Assembly: GCA_030247855.1 (NCBI GenBank)
Contig: JAPDRN010000093.1
Location: 1 to 64,000 of the forward strand
Direction: 5' to 3'
DNA length: 64,000 nt
Source: Knufia peltigerae
Lineage: Eukaryota > Ascomycota > Eurotiomycetes > Chaetothyriales > Trichomeriaceae
Shown here in pieces: positions 54,861 through 64,000 of this stretch (position 1 is the first letter of the stretch; every line of letters starts with the position of its first letter). The notes beneath the pieces were generated by a model. It worked only from the letters and a program-made list of their open reading frames with translations. It did not search any database and was not told the DNA's origin. Made by a program: the position numbers and the translations under genes.

Positions 54861-55724
54861 GTGTTTCGTCTTTGCCTAAACGGCTCTCAATAGGAAGGAC
54901 TTTTTGAAACATATCCTTGAACTGTCGACATGTCGAAAAAGAGGCAACGGCATAATATCACATAGTAATCAATTGGTTGGTCTGTGATGGTGGTGATGGA
55001 GGATACAAGGTTGTGTTGAAGAATCGAAGTTCCCAAAGACAAAACCAAACCCCAGGATCTTGTTTCTTCGAATGTTGGGGTTGCAAATATGGATGGATCG
55101 AGTGATAAGATCCACGAATGTGTGTATATATATATACAACAAAAAGGACACAAGAGAAAAGGAACTCTAGAACGCTGTCTCTGAATGGTCCTCAGCAACG
55201 AAGGAGGAAAGGAAATTCGAGGCCAGAGAGGGGGAAACACCCATACTTATACCTCCCCGGCTGGTTCTCGAACCCTCTAGGCAGCAGCAAGAAAGGAAAA
55301 ATTCACACTATGAGAGATTTCACGCCGTACCAAAGGTGAAAACAAACCTTGTCCTCGAGTCTTCAGGAGGCAACAGTGTAGGTAATGAAGGTAATGAATA
55401 AGAATCATGATTGGGAACCATGATTGGGAACCATGAATGGGAACCAAAAGCCGCAGAATGTTTCGGAAAATGTCTCAGAAAATGTCTCATATAATATTGG
55501 TACATGAAACCGTAAAATAAAAATGCTTTACCTAGGTGTCGTTACTGATACACTTTTACTTAATACTCGGTAGGAAGTAATGGTACATTTTCTTTCTCCA
55601 TCTTCATCAAAAAGTTTTGTGTGGAACCGGGTTTTGCAGTGAGAGAGGGTGGATAATAACAAGAACTCACTGCACATCGAGACCAGTCATCACCGCCATC
55701 GAGCTTCCAGGGGACCACTGATAT
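54861..55724. other. Intergenic, with 13-bp tandem repeat
   Basis: About 860 bp downstream of the F-box gene. It contains an AT dinucleotide tract near 55125-55136 and a 13-bp tandem repeat at 55406-55444. No gene seen. Confidence 0.45.
55406..55444 (+). repeat. Three tandem 13-bp units CATGATTGGGAAC
   Basis: Units at 55406-55418, 55419-55431 and 55432-55444; the third has one mismatch. A second short repetition (GAAAATGTCTCA, twice) follows at about 55463-55488. Confidence 0.85.
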
Positions 55725-57368
55725 TCAATAGTCATCAAATCCCTTGACTGGGGCAAGAAAGTCAAAGTCGCTGTTGCTCTGTCCTTGATTCACTGCACCT
55801 TCGGATCCAGAGATGGACCCGGACTCGGTATCAGAGTCAAAACCACCGATCGTGTCGAGACCAGGAGGCGGTTCTTTCTTCCCAGCTAGAACATTCTGTA
55901 CGAACCCAAAAGCCGTCGCCAATTGATCGCCGGGTCTCACGACCTCATACATCCTGGTAATCCACTCGTCGGATGCACTGATGAAGCGATCAAAGATCGG
56001 TACCGCCAAGAGACTGTCTTGCGAGATGTTCTTGAATGTCGAGTTCAGAGACCCAGGCAGTAACTCGTCGGACGTATCCGCCGTTTGCGCATACGACGAC
56101 GGGGAAGACGAAGAAGGACTGTAGTCGAGGATGCCACTTGAGCTCACAGCGAGCATGACCCTGTCCCAGAAAGAACCAATCATGTTGATGCGCTGCGTGT
56201 AGCTGCCTTTGAGCATGCTCAACTTGGACAGTTCCGAAATGCCACCGAATATCACAAAGATGGCCAGATCCGCCTCCGTGGGAGATTTGCGGCTCCATCC
56301 TCGCAGCCGCCGCTCGATGGTCCCAGCGTAAGTCGGTGCTCGACTCAGGGCCCGCAGATGTTGTCGGCAGAGATCGTAGAAGTGGTACGCCGGGATGATC
56401 TCGGTGCCCGGGTACGATCGCAGCAACGACTTGAGACCCTCGTTGCACTCTGGGCAAGGTGACAAGCTCGGCAAGGCTGCTTCATCGGTCGGGGACGTGG
56501 CCGGGTGGTTACTGTTCTCTTCGAGTCTCTCGTGGTGAGGATGAACGTGAATCAGGAGGTCCCTGTACTTTTCGAGAAAATGAGATATCGTCCACGCGGC
56601 CAAATGCATGCGCCGGGTGAGCTTGTCCCTGTAGGGCCGAAAGTCCGAGAACCGTGGACAACTCGGCATCATATAGACCCTCATCTGCACGAAGCTCATG
56701 GTCACGGACAGCATCTTGTCAATCTGAGCCTGCCGTCTCAACATCTGCAGCATATATTCCAGCGACGGACACGGCGTGGGCTGCGGATACAATGTCTGCA
56801 TGTAGTTGTAGGTGTATTGTGCTTTCCGCTCGACCACCTCATCTTCCGCGGTGTCATCCGCCGTCCTCTCGCGGGCGCACCGAAAGAGGATCGATCGCGT
56901 TATCGGACAGGCGTGGGCGTTCAGGAACGAATTCATCGAGCGAGAGGTGAGTCGAAGTGCGAACACATCACTCTGGCCGAGGTAGCACAAGATCTGTATG
57001 ATGATTTCGTCCGGCAAGGAGAAGAAGGCTCGACCCAGCTTTTGACTGTGATACATGTGGGCACGTGTGTGTTAGCATATCCTCTTTCCCTCACGGACAA
57101 GAGACATTGTCATTTGTCGGGCGGACGACTGGGGGTGGACTACTGACGCTGCCATTTCAGCCATTGCGTTCATCTCCTTGACAGACCCTGACCCTGATCG
57201 CTTCGACCGTGAGGAGAGCCGTAGACTTAGACCAGCTAAGCTAGGCCGTCGAGGGGCGGGTGCGTCTGCGAGAGAAGGACGTCGGGACGACTCTCCGCTG
57301 GACCCTCCTCCATTCTCGACAATGTTGACGGTGCTAGACCGTCGCAGAACACCGGGTACAGTGACCAT
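55725..57368 (-). CDS. F-box protein
   Basis: Predicted substrate adaptor of an SCF ubiquitin ligase. Exon 1 (57368-57148) and exon 2 (57045-55725) give 513 residues; the donor is GTCAGT and the junction restores EMAAQKLGRAFFSLPDEIII in one frame. The F-box is at about 80-125 (FSLPDEIIIQILCYLGQSDV followed by FALRLTSRSMNSFL). Exon 1 encodes a basic Ser-rich tail (GLSLRLSSRSKRSGSGSVKE). The rest is alpha-helical without WD40 or LRR repeats that I can see, so the substrate is unknown. The C-terminus is Asp/Ser-rich. Confidence 0.85.
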
Positions 57369-58138
57369 TGTGGTGATGGTGGTAGTGGTGGTGGTGGCCA
57401 GCCACGCAGATACTTGACATTAGATAGAGAGAGTAACGATTAGGAGGGACGTAAAGCCCAATGTCGTGATGTCGCGATTGCAGGGAGGATGAGGATGATA
57501 ATGAAACTTGCTTCAGCCGAGGCCCCGGACGCGTAGTATTTATTTCGATCAGGAGTCGAGATGAACAAGCAAATATGCAAGGTACAGCAACGATAAAAAT
57601 ACCAGAAGAGTACTTGGACGCCCGTCCTCTTCGCCGGCTGTGTTTCTCCTTGTTAAACAGAGTTTCATTGGGACTGTAAGTAGGAACCGAAGGAGTGTGG
57701 TGAGACCTTGCAATCATGCGGCTTTCAACGTCACAGATCGCTATGACCCTCCGGGCGCTCGGATGCCCTAAGATAACGTGTAAAGGCATTGCTTATCTCG
57801 AGTCTAGGCCTCATCTAGGCATGGCGTTATCGAAAGCTCTCCGACATACTTTACAGGGTACATATTGTGCCTGATACAGAGAGCCAGCGGCAACATCGTC
57901 CTGAGTCTTTTTGTTTCTGATTTTATGTGGATGCTATGCTCTACAAGAAAGCCCCCAAAAAGGCTTTGTGAAAGAGTATTCGAATTCGCTTGTGGCTATA
58001 TGAAGTACTGATGCCCCTGTTTTTTGTCGATCCAACAACTTATCGCCTCGCTTGCTATGCATGAATAGCAGCCTGCAAACAATGTACACCCGGACAGTGC
58101 AACAAATCCAAACCCTCCCAACTTGTTCCTCTTGACAT
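57369..58138. promoter_or_regulatory. Tandem intergenic spacer (F-box upstream, hydrolase downstream)
   Basis: 770 bp. I see no gene; the minus-strand frame from 57789 to 57334 lacks features and overlaps F-box exon 1. Confidence 0.4.
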
Positions 58139-59597
58139 CTAATACTGAGGCCGGCTAGGTAGCATCTTCATCTGGTCCATGAAATTGCCATCCAGACCAA
58201 GCAGTGAATGGATAAACTTGAGGATGATGAAGAAGCTGTCTGGTTCACCCATATGCTTCTTGCCCTTCACCATTCTAGCCAACTTGGGCTGACCGTGCTC
58301 GAGGGACACAAACATATCATCAATGGGGAAAATCTCGTCGTCGTTGCCATTGACCAGCAGAACCTTTGTGCACGGCTTCTCCAAGGTTCCGTCATTCAGG
58401 AGGGAAAACTTGCCCGCCTCCTTGATAAACGACTCGAGGTCAGGGTAACCGAACTTGTAAGTCAAGGTGCTTGCGAGGTCGAAAGGGTATTCCAGCTTGT
58501 TGGTATTCTCGAGCCATTCTCGATCAAACATGTGGTGTGCTCCTCCACCCAAGCTGATACAAGCCAGCAGCCGGTCGTGGTGGGTATGCGCCAATCTGAG
58601 GGAGTAGTAGCCTCCCGTTGAGAAGCCCCAGACCACGACCTTCTTGGAGTCGATTGCTTTTTGTGTGGCCAGCCAATCCAGGACACTACTCCATTGACGA
58701 TCTGGTGAAGTGGGATCCGACCGCAGCGCAGGCGAGTCGCCGGTACCAGGAATCTCGGCAATGATGGAGGCCACACCCTTTGACCGCCAGCCCTGTTGCC
58801 ACACCGCCAGTTCTGTCCGGTACCCATCCAGGCCAGTGATGATGAACACGCAAGGGACGGGGTTTTCAGCGGACGCCCCGGGAGGAAGGAGGAAATTGAT
58901 GGGCACCGTCTGGCCTTCACCTTCGATCCCGTGCGAGTGAGGGACCTGGACTTCGGTGATGGGATACTCCATGAGCCTGGGATACGTCAGTGCCTAGCTA
59001 TCGGACCAAGGGTTCACGGTATGCTGACCCTGCGCCTTTGTAGAAGACTTCCTTGCCCTTTGTCCAAGCATATTTTTGCTGTTCCGATCGAGGAGTGGGG
59101 AACCGTGAGATACGATACACTGCTGAGCTTCGCCTGCATGGTGTGAGTGATGCTCCTGTTTCGCGACAGAAAATGGTACTGACAGGTAGTATTCAGAAGC
59201 CTTCTCTTTCTCACCAGCTTTCTCCGCCTCCACCGCAATTTTTGCCAGCTCTTCAGCTTTGGGGAAGAACATGCGGGCATACTCGTCCCAGTCGTAGGGT
59301 TCCTTCAGACCTTTCTGCTCCAGATTCAGCACGCGCCCAAAGCACCCCCATGTCTGGCTAGCCATACCTTGATAATGTCCTGCGCAACGGGCTCAAAGTC
59401 TTTGATGCTACCAAACATGAAAGGGTACACACCCATGGCGCACTACACTGTTGTCAACCCTGGTCTCATGTGTCCGCTGTGTTTATCCATCCACGCACTG
59501 GAGCCTTCCATTTTGTCTCCCACAATTTCTCAAAAGACTCGTGGTGAACGGCAGTTTTCGTGATTGCGTCCTTGATGTAGTACTTTTCGGCGGCCAT
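58139..59597 (-). CDS. ayg1: Ayg1/YG1-like polyketide chain-shortening hydrolase
   Basis: Alpha/beta hydrolase of the fungal YG1 family, which shortens heptaketide naphthopyrone by C-C hydrolysis to 1,3,6,8-tetrahydroxynaphthalene in DHN-melanin synthesis. Five exons, 59597-59499, 59442-59368, 59314-59184, 59133-59029 and 58976-58139, splice in one frame to 415 residues. Conserved N-terminal helical-lid segments are recovered only by splicing: PCAMGVYPFMFGSIKDFEPV, KKGLKEPYDWDEYARMFFPK, SAVYRISRFPTPRSE. The triad is Ser256 in GFSTGG, probably Asp349 in NGNDDEIFP and His378 in KGKKHMGE. Length agrees with Ayg1 (about 400). No polyketide synthase or reductase is in this window, so the melanin role rests on family resemblance. 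Related family members act on other polyketides. Confidence 0.85.
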
Positions 59598-60932
59598 GGT
59601 GGGCAACTGAGGAGCGTCCGCAGACGTAGGATGTTACAGGTGACGAGAGTGGACAATGAAGAGGGTTACAGTATGGTGTATAAAGTACAGAAGAGGATTT
59701 ATAGCAGGGAGTTCAGACTGGCGAGTCAACACACAAACCATCCAGACGACGGTCCAATTCGAGCCGAAGCCGAGTTGATGCGGGCCGCCTTGTTTGTGTT
59801 GTACGAAACGAGCGCGGACTGTCAAGGTTGGTGGGGCATTGCCTGACTTGTCTCGGGTGTTCGTGAGGGAGCGAATTTTCAGGCCTTGGTTACAGTACTT
59901 CCCTTGGGCAGGGAGCAGAGAGTATTAAGCAGATAGCAATGGGTGTTTCCCTAGCTGCATTTCGTCATGACTGTGGGCGCCCGGTATTTACTTGGTCCGG
60001 AGTATATAGACGCTCACTCTGACGCTGTTGCGGTAGAGTTATAGAAGGGACACTGACTGACCAGGGCATCCCCAGGATCGTCCGGTGCACTACTCTGTAT
60101 CAACATCGAAATGCAACACTGCAGTCATGTTGCAGGTGGTTTGCAGAACCAACTCCGTAAATAACTGTCCTATGCTGACTGCGGCCATCTAAGGAGGCAT
60201 TGACTATGGAGTATCAATTGTATGAAATGTCAAACCTACTGTGTTCCGTAGAGTCAGAGTAGGTACTCCGTACAATACAGCATCTGGCCTGGTGAGGCTG
60301 CATGTTGTTTGCTGGGGACCCTTTTGAGTCTGTGAAGCCTCTCCAGGTCGATAAGTCATCAAAGAAGCTACGGAGCTCAAAGGCTGTCAACCGGACCCCA
60401 TAAGCAGTATTTAGCCCCGGGAGACACCCTGAAGATTGGCGCTCGTCATTGGCACATCGGAGTGCCAATCTCGCCATGAGGGATACCAAAATAGCCCCAG
60501 CTCATGTCTGGACAATGAAGTGCGCATCTAGAGCACATTATTCTGTCCATCTTCGCATGACAAGATGCCCGGCTAGGCGACGCCTTGCTGAATTTGTTCC
60601 CCCAGGATCCGTTGCTTGGCCTCGTACAAATTGGTCCCAGCGGGACAGTCACTCGGCAGCAACTCATTCCTCATTCCGACTGCCAAACAATTTGAGATAC
60701 GAGGTACTCATTGCTAAAGTGACAGGTCAGGTCGGACATGGGAAGCCTTACGCCTCGGTAACAATCCTGTTTCCATTGATTATTCACCCCGGACGCTAAA
60801 TGGATGATCGAATAGGCCGCCTTAAGGTATACAATGTTTTGATACCCAGGTATTCGGCCGTCGCAAACACGGGAATTGTGTCATGGTCATTAGTCGTGTA
60901 GATCGTAAAGCAGCTGCGCAAAAAGTTCGCCT
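59598..60932. promoter_or_regulatory. Intergenic 1.3 kb, no gene seen
   Basis: Upstream of the Ayg1-like gene and downstream of the Clr5 gene. It contains one TACTCCGTA motif at 60264 and a near-match at about 60150. Frames are short and featureless. Confidence 0.45.
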
Positions 60933-62740
60933 TCAAGCCTGCAGCCGGGTAGGACTGGACCTCGAGATCCAGATGTATTTGGCCGCACTCCCGCCTCGAC
61001 CTAGTCTATACACCATGGGTGGAATGGCCGCTTCGCTCGTGCTTTCTCCCTTTGATATTGACTTCAGATGCATCCTAGCTCGATTGGTGAATGGGTGCTC
61101 TGGACCAAAGGAATCCCGGCATATATCAACAACATGCTGCATGGTTTCGACAGCTTCGTCTTTCCGACCTAATTTATTGAAAATTTCGGCCATTCCTCTC
61201 AAGCATCGCACGTAGATCTCTCGTTCTTCCGGTCGCGGCAAGCATTCGGCCCGGTCCAGTGCTGCTTTGAGGGCCTGTAATGACTTTTCATACTGCTCCA
61301 TGTGGAAATATGCTTCGGATGTCGATCGCAATGCGTAACACACCTCGTAGCAGTGCTTGCTCATCGTGGTTTCGAATGCATCAACCAGTTGTTGAAATCG
61401 CACCGCCGCCTCCGAATATCGCTGTCGGTTCATCAAGCCGGTGGCAAAGGTCTGCAACAACGCAATCGTCTCGGGGTGAAAGTATCCTATGCTATCCTGG
61501 AAGAAATCCAGTAACCTTCGCAACGTAGATTCGGCCAACCATGCCCGAGACACCGTGGAATGGTTCATGTAATTAGCAATGAGGAAAATGGGGTGCTCCT
61601 CTGACTCAAAGACAGCTTTGGCCATGTCTGCAAGATGCTGTAACAACATGAGCAGTGGCTCCTCGTACCCTGTTCCATCGTGTCGGATGATCAGATCGAA
61701 GATGTAAATCATGAACCCAACATGATCATCCTTGAGGAGACCCTCGATGAGAGCAAAGGCCTTGTAGAAATTGTCGAATGCTCGATCTCTTTGCCCATTC
61801 CACAAAAACGAGTAGCCATGGTACATGGAATAGTAGAAACGATCCGCGAGAGCGTCATCGGAAGTGGCGGTCCATGTACCGGTAGTGTTGCGGACCGACA
61901 GATTTCTCGCAGTGAAGAGACTCATATAATGTTTTTGCATGTTTTGAAATATGGTGTCCAAATACCGTTGGTCGGCCGCGGTCACGTTAGGCTGCTGCAC
62001 CACAGTCGACTCGACCGCCAACGTCCTGAAGGGTGGCATAGGATTGAGATGTGGAATATTCAAGGCTTGCTGCAGCGATGCTAGTCGCTTGTCTGCAATA
62101 TCGGATGGGTTGATAGCCAGAGGCATGATCGACTTGTTGTGACCGTCGATCTCCATAGGACTACGTGAGAGCTCATACTCGGAAGTCTCAAGTGGTGGCT
62201 CGAGCATGTCGTCGTCGAAGGAGAGAGGTGTCTTGGCCTCGGCCTCTTCGGGGGAGGACAAGTCGCCAGATCCATCCGCTTGAGGCTCCAACAGACTGGA
62301 TGGATCTTTGATACCTTTACGATTGAAGTAGTGAAGCGCGTCGGCCAGGCTAACTTGCCTCCCCCGTACGAGGAAGACTTTATCCTTGTCATCTCCTTTC
62401 TGCTGTAAGCCTTGACGGACCAAATCAAGCATTTCATGCTCTTTCTTCTTCTTGTCTAGACCCCATGTGTGGAGGCGACTTTTGTACATACGCTCCCTTC
62501 GGATCGGGTTAGCGGATAGACCTACAACAAAAACAACAAAAGTACCTACGTGGGAGTAAAATCGAATTCCTTTTTCAGGTGTTCGGCCACATCTTTTAAA
62601 GTACGACCCTCTTCGAAATAAAGCTGGGTGATTAAAGGCCGGTGTCTTCGCCACTCTTCGCTGGTGTAGGAGTTGGACGAGCGTTTCGAAACCTTGCCTT
62701 TGCGGTCGGGATCAACAAAGGTCGGCTCGGCCGAAGCCAT
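60933..62740 (-). CDS. Clr5-domain protein with TPR-like C-terminus
   Basis: Fungal regulator-like protein of 584 residues. Exon 1 (62740-62550) and exon 2 (62496-60933) join as DFTPTERMYKSRLHTWGLDK, restoring an intact Clr5 domain (about 25-80) that starts EEWRRHRPLITQLYFEEGRT. The 53-bp intron has a GCTAACCC branch site and an unusual CGAAG acceptor, selected over a nearer TTGTAG because it alone keeps the domain. The middle (about 120-190) is acidic. The C-terminal half has TPR-like helical pairs, for example RYSEAAVRFQQLVDAFETTM, STSEAYFHMEQYEKSLQALK and GMAEIFNKLGRKDEAVETMQ. Clr5 domains are thought to bind nucleic acid; the target here is unknown. It is the next gene upstream of the Ayg1-like hydrolase on the same strand. 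Confidence 0.82.
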
Positions 62741-64000
62741 GATGTGGACTTTCCCTCCGACCAGGCCTGAGTCGTCTCTCACCGGTTGATTACTGCATCA
62801 TCTGGACGGATAGATTGAATGAGGCCGAGGATCGTCGAACGGACTATGGCACTGTGGTTGGTCATGCGGTGAGAAGGGGCCGAAACAGCTACTGAATAGC
62901 CGGGATTGAGCTGGCCTGGAGGATTCTTGATTCCCTGAGGCGGTGGAAGCCTGAATTGATTGACTCGATCTACCGTAGCTCTTCGCCAGAGTATTTGACC
63001 AGGCAACAAGAGAGACAAAGGAGCAGGCGCTTGAGGTACTTTTGAAAAAGGTGAGAAGGCACGTTTCAGGCGGTAGAAAGGTGCGTGATGGATAGGCCGG
63101 CGTGGGGTGGACACAAAAAAGGCGAAGTAATGTTCTGGAAGCCAGGCAATATGGGTCCTCTCGGAGTCTCGGTAGGTCAGTCAGTCTGTACGAGGAAGCT
63201 TTGGGGGCGTCTGGCCCGGGGATTGGCGTGTGCACCGGCAGTGAGAAACAACGAAGGGTAAAAGTCAAGTAGACAGTGTTTGCGTCTGGTGGTCGCCGAT
63301 GTAAAATAATCACTTCGGAAGTGTCAAGTCAAACGCCACAGTCCAGGATCTTTTCTCGAGAGCCATGTCGGATGCGATGAGTGGCGGATGGCAGTGGAAT
63401 GTTGATGGGTGGTGATGGGTGATTCACCCATTAATTCCCTGTCGGCCATGCAAACAGGGGGGGTTGGGGGGGTGTTCTTTTGACAAGGAGGAGGGGCACA
63501 AGCCGCCTCAACTTCTCTCTCTCGCACCATCCGAGTCAGCGCGGCCTCTTGCAATTCCACCTTCCCACTTAGATCATCTTTCGGGGTCAACTATGATTCA
63601 TCTACTCCGTATAATGGCCAACGCACCAGCGAAAGGAGGGAGGGGGAGTCTGGTAAGCGTGGTGGCCCCCGATCCATCAATTCCTCCCTCCCACTTCCAG
63701 GGACTGTACGTATGTACGGGTATGCTGATCACCAAACTATTGTACTAGGCAAGGTAATTCCCACTATACTAGGCGAGGCCATTCGCAAAAGTACCTCCGG
63801 AAAATATACCGATGACAAGCAGCTTATTGTTACACAACAGATACTACTCGCACAGATAGCTACCAATAAAAGTGACCGCGTCGCACTCATGTACCAGGGT
63901 CGGAAACAGAACAAACAAAGGGAGTACTGGCATCGAGATGGACCGCAAATTTCCTTACACTCACGAGATCAACGCCGCGAGACGTGTTTCATCGGCTCCC
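62741..64000. promoter_or_regulatory. Upstream region of Clr5 gene to window end
   Basis: 1.26 kb with only short, compositionally biased frames. A TACTCCGTA motif is at 63603. G-rich (63456-63473) and GGGA-rich stretches occur. Any gene beyond 64000 is outside view. Confidence 0.4.

Noticed and set aside
62779..63313. Minus-strand frames upstream of the Clr5 gene
   Set aside because: Pro/Ser-rich, featureless, and out of phase with the Clr5 start at 62740.

Overview
The window is nuclear DNA from a filamentous ascomycete (Pezizomycotina). The evidence is short introns (about 50-160 bp) with GT-AG or GC-AG ends and CTAAC-like branch points, and fungal-type families: YG1/Ayg1 hydrolase, Clr5-domain regulator, DUF7924-like protein, fungal transcription-factor domain, PIKK pseudokinase Tra1 and Ypt6. 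The mix resembles Eurotiomycetes or Dothideomycetes, but I cannot fix the species. I see no rRNA, tRNA or CRISPR and no intact transposon. Gene models below were spliced by eye, and each exon set was checked to keep one reading frame.

Layout. 0-9 kb: a seven-exon calmodulin-like gene (-), pyridoxamine-phosphate oxidase PDX3 (+) and a 1282-residue mitochondrial PPR protein (-). 10-18 kb: a GDXG-type alpha/beta hydrolase (+), Rab GTPase YPT6 (-), mitoribosomal protein S19 (+), a DUF7924-like protein (-) and splicing factor YJU2 (-). 18-40 kb: anaphase-promoting complex subunit APC6/Cut9 (+), TRA1 of SAGA/NuA4 (-, 11.5 kb, with a GC-AG first intron), the PP2A B56 subunit RTS1/ParA (-) and TFIIIC subunit Sfc1/Tfc1 (+). 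40-49 kb: a fungal transcription-factor-domain protein without a visible zinc cluster (+), a family-4 glycosyltransferase (-) divergent from UDP-glucose 6-dehydrogenase (+), a DUF5519 protein (+) and a Ser/Gly/Arg-rich protein (+). 49.5-55 kb: a gene graveyard with broken SNF2-type and UPF1-type helicase pieces in both orientations plus an imperfect inverted repeat. 55-64 kb: an F-box protein (-), an Ayg1-like hydrolase (-) and a Clr5/TPR regulator (-).

Most genes are conserved housekeeping functions: transcription (TRA1, TFIIIC), splicing, cell cycle, trafficking and mitochondrial translation. The most functionally suggestive context is the divergent glycosyltransferase / UDP-glucose dehydrogenase pair, which shares a 667-bp promoter containing a CACGTGGG site. 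This suggests a UDP-glucuronate-dependent glycolipid or polysaccharide pathway, possibly phosphate-responsive. A nine-base motif, TACGGAGTA, recurs eight times and only between genes.
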